Assembly (NCBI GenBank): GCA_020080175.1
Contig: JAGHQL010000023.1
Location: 124,001 to 188,000 of the forward strand
DNA: 64,000 bases
From: Glutinoglossum americanum
Taxonomy: Eukaryota > Ascomycota > Geoglossomycetes > Geoglossales > Geoglossaceae
Direction: 5' to 3'
Shown: positions 44,399-55,972 of the stretch, piece after piece
How positions within the stretch are numbered: the first letter of the stretch is position 1
Layout of the letters: each line of letters starts with the position of its first letter
Translations under genes and position numbers: made by a program
The notes under the pieces: generated by a model
What the model saw: only the letters and a program-made list of their open reading frames with translations
What the model was told of the DNA's origin: nothing
Databases searched by the model: none

Positions 44399-46494
44399 CT
44401 AAAAGTCTTCAGGGCCCTGGTTCGCAGTAAAGACAAAATTCTTTGGCTGTGGTAGCACGTCTTTCGATGGCATGTTATGAGAAGGAGAGTTGTGTTGCTG
44501 CTGCTGTGGTTGTGCAAAAGATGCTGTTGGAGAAGGTTCTTGATAGAAAAATTCGGGGATAGTTGGTGTGCTGCCACAAAAGATGTCTATGTTGCTGCCC
44601 TGAGAGGTGTCGCCGAACTGTAGACTTGTCATATCTGGGTCTCCACAGCCGATCGGTGATACGTATACTGGCTGTGGCATATGCATGGTCGATGGGAATG
44701 AAGCAAATTCGGGAGACACCAGGGATTCGTCTGGTATGCTGTGTGTTGAAAAGTGCGAAGGCGAGGCTTGATGTGATTGGTGATATCTTGCCATGTTAAT
44801 ATAGTTCGCAGCATCCAGCGGCGTTGTAGGTGGCGAAGCAAGGTTCGTCTGCATCTCAACGGTTGTGGGAACAAAGCAGCCGGGATATTCTGGACTAAAG
44901 ATATAAGAGGCCTCGGCATCACCAGTTACACCCTCAGACTGTAATCGCTCCAAGTCCAGCGGTGACGAAGGGGTAGGAGGCGCGAGACTCCCACTGATAG
45001 ATATCGATGTTCCAGGTGTCGCAGATGCCGCAGGAGAGATGCCGTTCGCTGTGGGTTCCTGGAGGGCACCAGCAGCGAGGAAAGTTTCATAGTTCAATGG
45101 GGAGCGTTGTGCTGATGATGGTGTTCCCTTTTGCACACGTCCTCGCATGAGATTCAGGCTATTTCCGGTGGACTTGATGCGGCGCATTGGAGAGGCTGGG
45201 CCTAGAAATTGCGCCTTCGCAGTAGGAGAGGCAGGTACATTTCCCATAAGAGAGCGACCTCGAAGGGCTAAGGTTGCTGGTCGTGGTCGATTTCTTCGGG
45301 CAGCAATGTTCATAGGGCCGTCTATTTCCGGTAGCCTAAATTCTTGATCTTTTGGTTGGAGGTCAACAACATTAAAACTGTTGACCAAGTCCGAAGAGCA
45401 TGAGCCTCGCCGTGATAGAGAGCCCTCTGGGTCTGCTTCCGGCTGAGGTTCCTGTTCTATCGCACCGTATTTTTCGCGCAAGACCTGCGAAGGAAGGGCA
45501 GGTACTAGGAATGGGTTGCTGAAATTCGTGGCTTCAGCTCCTCCAGACGACTTGCCGCACACGTCTTGCGAGCTCTGTTGTTGCTGAACCTGGAGTTGCT
45601 GCATATTGAGGTTATTTATATCGAGGGGATCTTCGTGATGGCCGGCAGCAGGCGTCCACACGACAGATGACGCTTGGCTACTATAATCAGAAAAGGCCGA
45701 TACAGGATACTGCACATCGTTGGCTCCTCTAGGCGCACATGAGTAAAAGGAATTGCTGTTGTGGGCTGAGGCCTCGGGTTTAATTTCCGCAATACCGCCG
45801 AATTGACCCTGAACGACAGCAGCCGTGGCAGCTGCAATTGAGCGAGACAGCGACGCATAGCTTGCTTCGGACGGAGTTTCGTATTGGGCACCTCCGTAAG
45901 GAGGGCCAGATACCGTTAGTTGGTCTATCGGTAAAGGATTCAGCTGTGTCCAATGAGGAGCGTGGTCAATGTCGGCCATGAGGTAGTTAGAGTAAAAGTA
46001 GAAATCCGGTGAAGAGGGTTCTGTATAGCTTCCCCGGCCAGCAGATTCGATTGTTCGCAGAATCTCGGCCTCTATTTGCTTCTTCTGCTGCTTTGCTTTC
46101 GCCCGGCGGTTTTGAAACCAATTCTGTAGTAAACATTAGCAGAGATCAACATTAGAATTCACGGAAGCCCTATACTTACACCAACTCTCGGCATGGACAG
46201 GCCCGTAGTCTCAGCCAGCTTTCGCTTTGTGCTGGTACTCGGCTTTGGAGCAGCTTGAAATTGTTGCTCTAAAAGGAAGACCTGTTCCCGCGTAAGACGA
46301 GGTCTAGTGGAGACCTCGGGTTCTTCGTTCTCTTCAGCACTCGTGACAGGATCCGTTCGCTTTTCAGCTGATTGAGCTGCAGAGGAGGACTTGTCGCCAG
46401 CGTCCGCCTGGGGCGTAGAAGAGTTGCCATTGTCCTCATCTTTTCGACGCCCAGAGCCCGCATTCTTCGGGGCTTGGTAGTAGACGAAATCCAT
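44399..46494 (-). CDS. Homeobox transcription factor
   Basis: Nuclear DNA-binding protein. Exons (minus): 46494-46180 and 46123-44399 with a 56-base intron (donor GTAAGT); 679 residues. The homeodomain spans about residues 60-120: RPRLTREQVFLLEQQFQAAP, STSTKRKLAETTGLSMPRVG, then NWFQNRRAKAKQQKKQ after the intron. The invariant Trp, Phe and Asn of helix 3 (WFQNR) are present; a Gly replaces the usual Gln/Lys just before N-W-F at the exon join. The rest is Ser/Pro/Gln-rich with polyQ stretches. Several segments look conserved in filamentous fungi, including the RPATLALRGRSLMGN region and the C-terminal KNFVFTANQGPEDF. It resembles the Pho2/Yox1-type fungal homeobox group, but which ortholog cannot be said. 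Confidence 0.9.
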
Positions 46495-48209
46495 CTTTGA
46501 ACCAATCAGGAAAGTCAATTGTCCTTATTGACCGTCCAAAGTGGTAATAATAGAGTGTTAGAAATGGTTAAGAATAAAGGAAGGTGGTGAGCATAAAGTG
46601 TCTGCCCCGTCGTGTCTCGGAATGAGTGACTTAAATTGATAACATGGAGAGGAAGGGAAGAATGAGCGTGGGGATTTGGGGATAGTTTATTCCCCTGCGG
46701 GACAAAGGAGTGTGTGCGGCTCGCTGTTGGAGAAAAACCCAACAGGTGGAGCTAATCCTAACCGCGCCTCTGACCTATCTCTTTCGAAAGGGAGAGAAGA
46801 GGAGGTGCAAGTGAGCGGTCGGGTCAGGGCCTGGGATAGGATAGAGTGTCAAGACGTGACTGAGCGATCCACAAGACGGAAGAATGCGAGATCCCCGGCT
46901 TAAGGGGCGGGCCTTGGGGGTGTGGCCTTTCACTGCGCGAAGGTCTAATCATTGGCTCGCATCGACCCACCGACCAGCGATTTACCAGGTAAGACAAGGT
47001 AAGGACAGGGAGCGCCAGGCCGGGCCAGCTCAGGACGGGTTAGCCACTGGTGAAAAGAATTATAGTTACCTGGAGTCCGTGGTCAAGCCTTTGAGTGGTC
47101 TGCGGGTCTTAGCCGAAGCCATGGCGGATGACACCAATGAACGACTGCAGTTCTGCGTGGACTCGGGAAATTGGAAGAGCAGGAGCAGCAGAAGTACGAG
47201 GGAGGCTCCCACTAACAATTACGATTCTCCTTTCACCTTTCTTTTCCTTTCGCCCAATTGTCCGTGAGGCCTTGCCGTGACTCTGACCAACAATGTAACG
47301 TATAACTTACACAGATAGGAGTAGTTAACGGCCGAAAGCCCATCAGACGGAGATTTCCTTTCTCCCTCCGGCCCACGTTTAAACTTACGTGCGGCCCGGT
47401 CTTAGCGCCCACCGCACAAACAGAGCGCATCGCTTCACCCAGAACCGTTGTTTTCGTTTCTCTGCACTATATCTCCCCGGAGAGTCCATCACCGGTATCT
47501 TGTCTTACGGGGTACTCAATTGTTCCGCGTTTGAAGCGGGCTTTTCGCCGTCCTCGACAAGAGCAAGCAGGCTTGTCGTAGGATATGCGGGTAGCCTGTC
47601 ACTACTGCATGAGGCCGCCGTTCCTGCATCTCGCTAACTACCAATACATGCACGAGAAGTTGCTCGTCCTCTCAACCAGATAATATCCCTCCAGCCTCTG
47701 ACCAATTGACTCTTCCTAATGACATCCGTTCCGTACCTTACGAAGTTCTGCGCAGATAAGTTATGGAGTTGTTGTTCGGATCCATAGCCACAGTTCCAGA
47801 CCGTCCGAACCCTTCCTTGGCAGTTTATTCAAGCACCTTTGGTCGGAATATGCCGTCAGCCAAGACTTCAGTAAAATATCCACCCATAGGGAGTAGGCGC
47901 GCGCGAATGTTGGAAATCCTATCCGAGATTTTAGGCGGCGACGATCGATGATCGCCTGGGATCCTACCCCCAATCTGCAAACATCTGCAGATCCTGCGCC
48001 TCGGTCCGTCTAGACGTTGTGATAGGCTCTTCGTGAGTGAAGAAAAAATAAAAAATTCTATTTCGCGTGAATGCGCTTCTATATCTTTTAATCTACGGCC
48101 TGGGGCCAAACATGAGATGTCTCTACGGAGAATAAGATGGCGATAGAATGAATCCTAGCACACGACACTGATCGTCGGTCGAGCTCCATCCATTACTGCA
48201 CCGGGATGT
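46495..48209. other. 1.7-kb region upstream of the homeobox gene
   Basis: Probable promoter and leader of the homeobox gene plus the 3' side of the phosphatase gene. The longest frame (46884-47267) shows no family features. Nothing else was recognised. Confidence 0.5.
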
Positions 48210-48994
48210 CTAACTCGAGTTTATCTGCAACGTCATCCTTCTCGTCTTCGAATCCCATCCTCCGAATGTAACGCTCTGCAGATCTCCGACAACCCAATCT
48301 GCGCCGGCCTCTTGTACTTCTTTCATTGTATGTGTCGTCGTCAAACCAAGGACATGGCATCCAGCGGCTTTCCCAGATCTGATGCCGGCCGGCGAATCCT
48401 CAATTACCAGGATCGGGATGTCAGCGGAGAGCCCAAGTCGCGTCCGTCCCAGAGAGTAGCATGCAGGATCCGGCTTTCCATTTTCAACCTCTTCCGCTGT
48501 CACCATTTGCTTGGGGCGAGCAAGTTCGAGACGCTCAAGCCACCCGTTAACAAGAGGTCGTGTCCCGGATGTCACAATCGCCCAAGGCGCCCCTGATTCT
48601 TTGAGTGCCGAAAGTATCCTACGGCCGCCAGCTATCTCCTTCGCATCCTGTCCATATCGCTGAGGTATCAAACCCTCAATTTTCGCAACATCTATTTTCA
48701 TAAATCAGCGGCCAGCAACACTAAAACTTGAAACGGTATTACTTACAGTCCCAATTAGCGTTCTCAGGATCGTGTACCTTCAAAATATCAATAGATCTCC
48801 TTCCGTGTGATGTAGCAAGGATGGTTCTAGGATCTATGTTGAGCTCGCCTCCAATTCTACCACCACCTTAGCGGACTACTGTCAAACTGGAAAGAAGCGA
48901 CTTGCCTATGCCAATGCTTCACTATCGCATCAGTAGAGTCTATAAGAGTGCCGTCCATGTCAAATAGTATACCACCGAACGAATGCAACGACAT
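48210..48994 (-). CDS. HAD phosphatase, glycerol-3-phosphatase (Gpp1/Gpp2)-like
   Basis: Haloacid-dehalogenase enzyme expected to dephosphorylate glycerol-3-phosphate (osmolyte glycerol) or a similar small sugar phosphate. Exons (minus): 48994-48906, 48856-48747, 48691-48210 (226 residues). HAD motif I is FDMDGTLIDST near the N-terminus, with nucleophile and acid Asp both present; motif II lies in IVTSGTRPLVNGW; the Lys motif is in GKPDPACYSLGR; motif III is VIEDSPAGIRSGKAAG. SHGRRSIDIL and PQRYGQD also match the yeast Gpp family. Intron 1 (48905-48857) uses a GC donor in perfect context (AG|GCAAGT); intron 2 is GT-AG. 2-deoxyglucose-6-phosphatase is a close alternative name. It is divergent from NUG1, with 220 bases between starts. 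Confidence 0.88.
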
Positions 48995-49214
48995 CTTGGT
49001 AAATTAAGCCACGCTAAAACTTCCACTCCAAAAATCTTGGAAGTTGAGGCTGGCCCACGGAAACTTTTTTTGTTGGTGATATCTGGTGCCCGAAACGGTC
49101 TAGCCTCCCGAATTCTTGGCCCGCACCAAAGTGAACTTTCGCATTATTTGCAAAGCCTGTGTCTATACCCACCGGAAAGATGGTAAGGATAGGAAGTATG
49201 TATTTTGGGTTGCA

Positions 49215-50983
49215 ATGTCGAGTCTAGATGCTAAGATCCCTCCAGAGCCTAAATCAAAGCGAACGCCAGTGCGCCTAAGGCATAAGATCGAGAAAGCAAG
49301 TGCAGCGAAACAGCGAAAAGATCGCCGGTCTGCGAAAAAGGTATACTTTCCACGCTCCGCATTGTTAGAGCGCGGCCTCTCCTTGCAGAAGCTAGCTCAC
49401 TTAACCGTTGGAATCACAGAACCCGGAATGGAGATCACGCTTAAAGAAAGATCCCGGAATACCCAACCTCTTCCCTTATAAAGACAGGTTGCTGGGCGAG
49501 ATCGAAGAAAAAAAAAGATTAAAGCAAGAAGAAGCTGCTCGGTTAAGGGAAGAGGCAAAGGCGCGGAGGAAATCACAGGTAGTACAAGAAGGTGGTGACG
49601 AGGACGACATAGACGGATCAAGAATTGCGGAGGATGAGGATCTTCTAGATGATGAGATGGGGGAGGGTGATATCGATGAGGTAGGTTCTACGCAGCCTTT
49701 TCGGCATCCATGAAGTCAATTTAATCGAAATTATTCAGAGAAACCCGATGGCTGCCCTGCTAGCCTCAGCAAAGTCCCGCGCAGCCGAGTACGAAGCTAA
49801 TAGCATAAACAGTCCTAGTGAGATGGAAGAGGACAGAGAGGATGACGAATGGGGAGGGATTGACCCTAGTAAGCAAGAGGACCTGGAAGTACGCACAGGT
49901 GCAATACGAAAGGATTCATCTAGGAAGGCTTTTGACAAGACTTTTAAACAAGTGGTGGAGAGGGCAGACGTAGTTCTATATGTTTTGGATGCGCGAGATC
50001 CCGAGGGCACAAGGTCGATAGAAGTGGAGCGAATGGTTATGGCATCCGACGGTGGGGAGAAGCGGCTGATCCTAATCCTTAACAAGATTGACCTAGTGCC
50101 GCCAGCAGTGCTGAAGGGCTGGTTGGCTCATTTACGGAGATATTTTACAACAGTTCCATTTCGTGCTTCCAACCCTGCTTCGAACGCGCAGACGTTCAAG
50201 GATCAACCACCCACACAAGTCACGTCCTCCACACTCTTCAAGTTACTCAAGTCTCATGCTCAATCCAAGCAACTAAAGAGGGCTATTTCCGTCGGCGTCA
50301 TTGGATATCCAAATGTTGGCAAGTCTTCAGTCATCAATGCTCTAACCTCTAAGTTTGGCGGTTTTCCCACGGCATGCCCCGTTGGTGCAGAGGCGGGGGT
50401 AACGACAAGCCTACGTGAAGTGAAGTTGGATAGCAAACTCAAACTATTAGACTCGCCTGGAATAGTCTTTCCGAGTTCTACTGACGGTTCAAAAGCCTCC
50501 CGGATCGACGAGCAGTCACGTTTGGTTCTCCTGAATGCGGTGCCCCCGAAGCAAATCGAAGATCCAGTTTCTGCGGTATCACTACTGTTGAAACGCCTTT
50601 CGGCTTCTGAGGAGCTATTCGCAAAACTGTTGGAGGTCTATGGGTTGTCTCCACTCCTTAGTTTGAGCGGCGATCCCACGACAGATTTTTTAGTTCAAGT
50701 AGCAAGGAAGCGGGGAAGACTCAGCAAAGGTGGTGTTCCAAACATTAGGAGTGCGGCGACTACTGTGATCACAGATTGGAGAGATGGGAGAATCCAGGGT
50801 TGGACAAGTCCACCCGCACCACAGATAGCTACACCTACCACTGCAGGAGAGACCAGCGCCGCCACACAGGAGCCCGCCGGCGATCAGAAGGAGATAGTCA
50901 CGGAGTGGGCGAAGGAATTCAAGTTAGAGGGCTTATGGGGTGACGGAGAAGGGCATGGCGATGACGAAGAAATGAGAGATTGA
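49215..50983 (+). CDS. nug1: Nug1-type circularly permuted GTPase
   Basis: Nucleolar GTPase (Nug1, related to GNL3/nucleostemin) for 60S subunit maturation and export. Exons 49215-49340, 49420-49680 and 49739-50983 give 543 residues; introns are GT-AG. The N-terminus is basic (PKSKRTPVRLRHKIEKASAA, with NPEWRSRLKKDPGIPNLFPY after intron 1). The G motifs are in permuted order: DARDPEGTRS, then NKIDLVPP (G4), then GYPNVGKSSVINAL (G1) and LLDSPGIVF (G3). The C-terminal RNA-binding-like region has LLEVYGLSPL and FLVQVARKRGRLSKGGVPN. The tail is acidic. The start is uncertain: ATG 49215 is in frame, but an ATG at 49182 followed directly by GTAAGG could be a tiny first exon. Confidence 0.9.
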
Positions 50984-51219
50984 TTTATTTTAGAAGTATC
51001 GTCTTGCCTTAGGATGTTACATAGAAATAGAACTCTCCAGGAAAGACCAATGGGGTTCCAAGACTAGCATTTAAGCCATCGATTCTCCTTACCAATGAAA
51101 TCGAGCCCCACCAATAGGGTATGGTGGGGTCTAGCTTCCGTTTTTTCCATTCACGTGTGATATGTACAACCAGCCCCACCTACTAAGCCGTAGCAAACCG
51201 ACTGCGTTCCCTGGATTTA

Positions 51220-53187
51220 ATGCATTTAAACAGGCTCATATTGCTCGCACCAAGATTCCGCAGAACCCATAGCCTAGATCGTGTTGCCGCGTTTCCGCTT
51301 CCTTCGCCAAGAGCTACAATGACAACAATCGGAAGTTTTAAAGTCCCTAAAATTGAGAACGAGCCAAATGCAAGGAACACCTACGAATTACGATCACGTA
51401 CATTACATTGAGCTAATCTAGTCTTCACATAGAAACACTACGTGAAAGGTTCACTTGACCGTGCAAAGCTTGAGGCCGCAGTTGGGGCCCTCAAAAGGGA
51501 ATCACTACCCGACGTCCCCTTGTTCGTTGCTGGGGAAGCGGTAGGCTATACAAGCCCTTTAGTCTTAGAAAGAATGGCTGAGTAAAGGGTGGATGGCCAG
51601 ATTAGAACCAAGTCTATCCTATCTCAGCGAAATCCCTCCTCTCATGCCTCCCCTATAACAAAATACTCCTCGGCAACTGCAGAGCATGTGTCGAAGGCGA
51701 TTGACCATGCGCTCAAAGCAAAGTCGCCTTGGGAAAGGCTACCATTTTCCGACAGAGCAGCGGTGTTCCTCCGAGCGGCAGACCTAATATCAGGGAAATA
51801 CAGATATGAGCTCATGGCAGCGACAATGCTAGGACAAGGGAAGAATGCATGGCAGGCAGAGATCGATGCTGCAGCCGAATTGGTCGACTTCCTGAGGTTT
51901 GTAGTAGACTCCCTTAAGTGGCAACCCAATTGCTAAGAAGGGCTAGATTCAATGTTCAATACGCCGAAGAGCTCTACGCGCAACAACCAACAAAGAACTC
52001 TCCAGGTATATGGAAGTACGTAGGTGGCTGTGAATACCGTTCGAGCAGTGTGACTAACTCAAAGCAGCCGCGTGGAGTATCGACCCCTAGAAGGCTTTGT
52101 CTACGCGGTAACCCCCTTCAACTTCACTGCTATTGCGGGAAATCTGCCTTGTGCACCGGCACTGATGGGTAACGTTGTCGTGTGGAAGCCCTCACCAGCC
52201 GCAATCGCATCAAATTGGGTTCTGTACAGCATCCTCTTAGAAGCTGGACTGCCGCCAAATGTCATCCAGTTTGTCCCCGGCGATGCCGAGGAAGTTACCA
52301 GAGTAGTGCTGGATCATCCTGAATTCGCCTGTTTGCACTATACAGGGTCGACCGCTGTTTTCCGCACTTTATACGGGAAGATCGCTGAAGGGGTCGCCAA
52401 AGCCAAATATAAAAACTATCCACGAATAGTTGGGGAGACTGGAGGCAAGAACTTCCATCTCATCCATAATAGCGCAGACGTCGAAAATGCTGTCATCAAT
52501 ACAGTTCGTGGTGCCTTCGAGTACCAAGGGCAGAAATGCTCCGCGACATCTCGTACATATGTCCCTAAATCCGTTTGGGAAACCTTCAAGAAGCAGCTTA
52601 TCGGGGAGACCGAGAAACTCAAAGTGGGCCCCCCAGAATGTTTTGAGAATTTCATTGGCCCCGTCATCCACGAAGCTAGCTTTGACAGACTTGCCTCTGT
52701 GATCGATGAAGCTAAGGGGGACGATAACGTCGAATTGCTCACTGGTGGTAAATATGATAAGAGTGTCGGCTACTTCATCTATCCTACCATATATAAGATA
52801 AGGGACCCCAAACACCCCCTACTCTCCCGTGAACTATTCGGCCCCATCCTTGCTATACACGTCTACGAGGATGAATCCTTCGAGTCGATTTGCCGCATTA
52901 TTGATGAGACATCTGAGTATAGCCTGACAGGCTCTATTTTCGCAAAGAGTCGCGAGGCGATACGCTATGCCGAGGAAGCATTGCGGAATTCTGCGGGCAA
53001 TTTCTATGTAAATTGCAAGAGCACAGGCGCAGTGGTTGCTCAGCAGCCTTTTGGAGGAGCCAGGGCGAGTGGTACGAATGATAAGGCGGGTAGTATCACC
53101 TTACTAAGCAGATTCGTTAGTATGAGATCCATCAAGGAAGACTTCGTAGGGGCGTATGAAGTCCTGTATCCTAGCAACGAGGGGTAA
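51220..53187 (+). CDS. Delta-1-pyrroline-5-carboxylate dehydrogenase
   Basis: Mitochondrial NAD-dependent aldehyde dehydrogenase that turns P5C into glutamate in proline breakdown (yeast Put2, Aspergillus PrnC). Exons 51220-51369, 51433-51540, 51601-51896, 51947-52015 and 52068-53187 give 580 residues. The first 33 residues are rich in Arg/Leu/Ala without acids, as in a mitochondrial presequence. Family marks: FKVPKIENEPN-KHYVKGSL across intron 1, TPFNFTAIAGN, GNVVVWKPS, TGSTAVFR, ETGGKN (Glu about 331) and the catalytic Cys in GQKCSA (about 365), then PFGGARASGTNDK. Intron 1 fits only a GC donor (AAT|GCAAGG); the nearby GT (51380) breaks the frame. The other introns are GT-AG. Confidence 0.94.
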
Positions 53188-53565
53188 CTTTTCTTCATCG
53201 GGGAAGCTATCGGAGGGGTTCGCGCGGGTTGAGGCGGCTCTCCGGAAAATTCTTCCAAGGGTACGAGCTTTCCCGAGCTCATAGCTGTAAGAAAAGTCTC
53301 TAGTAATTTCGGGGGTTTGTTGCCACAGCTAGGGTAGTAAACGGTATGTACGCATCGCATGCACGCAAGGTATAAGATGCTGCTGTTCAATCTCTTTACG
53401 CTCGCGTGATTGCCATCGGAGCTGTTGAGGTGCACGTGCAATAGAGGGGGCCGGCTATGATAAAGAGAACATTTACCGGAAAGTCCCAAAAACAAAACCT
53501 GCGAAAACAAGAGCTCCTAAGCTAAACAAACCCCTAACTCAACACTATCAGACGCCAGCCTCACT
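53188..53565. other. Intergenic between P5C dehydrogenase and argininosuccinate synthase
   Basis: 378 bases. No TGASTCA box was seen despite the amino-acid genes on both sides. Nothing else was recognised. Confidence 0.5.
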
Positions 53566-55271
53566 ATGGCCAAAGAGAAGGCAAGCACCATTCTGTCCTC
53601 CGCCAATTGGCCTCTATTTGCTAACTCAAGACCAGGTTTGTCTTGCCTATAGCGGTGGGCTGGACACCAGCTGCATTTGTGCGTACAATTCCGCAATTGC
53701 GGCAGCGAGCAGATAGTGCTGACAATTGTATAGTGGCATGGCTCATTGAGAAGGGCTATAGTGTTATTTGCTTCAGTAAGTGTCATTTTGCCCGATTTTT
53801 GCTCATCTGTGCGTTCTAGAGGTTGACAAAGAGTCACAGTGGCCGATGTCGGACAGGAAGGTACGTGGAGTTGGAAACTCTCATTATTCGGAGAATTATG
53901 GGATTGCAACATGGCTGACCCCATCTGGGGGCAACGATAGAGGATTTCGAGGCCGCAGAAAAAAAGGCACTGAAGGTTGGCGCGGAGAAAGTCTATATTG
54001 AGGATTTGCGGAGAGAGTTCATCGAGGAGCTTTGTTTCCCCGCAATACAGTGCAATGCTGTCTACGAAGACATTTACCTTCTCGGTATGTTGAAGTAAAT
54101 CCTCAAGCTTCTTCGCCAGTGTGCTGACCGCCATGAAAACCACCAGGCACGTCCCTCGCCCGCCCTGTCATTGCTCGCAGTCAAATGAAGGTTGCCGAAA
54201 AGGAAGGATGTGTGGCAGTCTCACACGGAGCAACGGGCAAGGGCAACGATGCAGTCCGCCTTGAACTAGCCTACTACGCCCTAAGCCCCCAGATTCAAGT
54301 TATTGCACCATGGCGTATCCCTGAGTTCTACGACCGCTTCGCCGGTCGCAGCGACCTGCTGGAATACGCCTCCGTGAAGAACATCCCCGTGTCCCAGACC
54401 AAAGCCAAGCCCTGGAGTATGGACGAGAACCTTGCGCACTGTTCTTACGAAGCCGGCATTCTCGAGGACCCAGATACCACCCCGCCAGATGATATGTGGA
54501 AGCTGACCGTCGACCCCATGAAAGCCCCTGATACCCCAGAAGACTTTACGATATTTTTCGAGAAGGGCCTGCCAGTAAAGCTGACGCATGGTAAAGACGG
54601 AAAGGAGGTCGTCACCGATTCGGTAGACTTGTTCCTAACGGCTAATACTATTGCAAGGAGACATGGCGTCGGCAGGGTCGACATTGTTGAGAACCGCTTC
54701 ATTGGCATCAAATCCAGGGGCTGTTACGAAACTCCAGGCCTCACGTGTCTAAGGTCCGCACACATCGATCTCGAAGGCCTAGTAATGGACAAAGAAGTCC
54801 GAGCCTTGAGAGATCAATTCGTTACCTTTAACTTTGCCAAGGTAATATCCCTTCTCCCCCTAATCCCACAGTACTATCTCTCCAAACCGCTCCCCACTAA
54901 CAGTTGAACAACAGATCCTCTATAATGGCCTCTGGTGGGATAAAACTTTTTAATTAAATCTTATTTTTTATATGAAAGTCATTCTAATAATAATAATTTA
55001 CAGGTTCTCCCCCGAGCGCGAATTCCTTGAATCTTCCATCGTCGCCTCCCAGAAGACAGTCAACGGGCAAGTCCGCTGCCGCGTCTACAAAGGCCACTTC
55101 AGCATCCTCGGCCGTAGCTCACAGACTGAGAAGCTCTACGACATGTCAGAATCTAGCATGGACGAAATTGGCAGCTTCGCGCCCACCGATACTACGGGAT
55201 TCATATCCGTGCAGGCGATTCGCTTGAAGAAGTACGGCCAGAAGGCTCTAGATGAGGGGAGGAAGTTGTGA
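53566..55271 (+). CDS. Argininosuccinate synthase
   Basis: Joins citrulline and aspartate, with ATP, in arginine synthesis (yeast ARG1). Eight exons: 53566-53580, 53636-53678, 53734-53775, 53840-53860, 53941-54084, 54147-54841, 54915-54934, 55004-55271; 415 residues against about 420 in yeast. The ATP loop AYSGGLDTS lies at residues 8-16. [18 protein letters not shown] is read across introns 3 and 4, then [83 protein letters not shown] and [12 protein letters not shown]. Intron 1 (53581-53635) has a GC donor (AAG|GCAAGC) and a textbook CTAAC branch site. Exons 1, 4 and 7 are only 15, 21 and 20 bases, so naive gene finders may miss them. Confidence 0.95.
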
Positions 55272-55972
55272 TCGGCATATGAAAATGGAGATATTTGTCG
55301 GGTTCTCAACCCTCAGCAGCGATGTTGATAGTATGCAATTAGAGCGTCAGCGATAATTGAATGAACGATATCACTCGCTGAAGCTCTCTACTATTAAAGT
55401 CGACGTGCATTAGCTTCTCGCTCGCCCCGCCAATGAAATACATAAACCTTTTGGCTTTGCAGAAGCTGGCAAAAATTGAAATAATAAATCAACGTAGTTT
55501 AAAGTAGGACAAGCCGAGCATCACATTCAGAACTTTACTTCCAGGACATGAAAGGGGGGCTGCGTTGATTTGAAAGATTAATTCGTAACCTGAAGAACCG
55601 GCTATTCAGGATGGAGATACGCAGCGTCGGTGTTACGCCTACCCACTCGGACCACACAACCTACATTCCACCCATTGGTTGGACGTACAGTTGACTTCGG
55701 TTCAGCGCAGTCTAATGAAGCTCAACTCATTTATTCTGTAGACAATCTGGGGACTGAGTGAGGATACAAATGAATACTCTTTGAAGGTATGTCGCCCAAC
55801 GCGTGCTTCAAAGAACAGACCAGCAACAAGGTTTGGAGAAAAGACATAAGACCATAAATCATTCAATAGGAATAGACCAGTTACGCTGATCCTCAATTTG
55901 GAATTTACGAACAAAGCAATACCACCACCGCTGCTTCGCCATCACCTATCCCATAGGAAGTAGATGAAATGA
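55272..55972. other. Convergent 3' region between argininosuccinate synthase and beta-tubulin
   Basis: 700 bases of AT-leaning sequence with no convincing frame. One ACGCGT occurs at 55799-55804. Confidence 0.55.

Noticed and set aside
46884-47267. A 127-codon frame upstream of the homeobox gene
   Set aside because: Random-looking composition, no conserved block; probably leader or promoter DNA.
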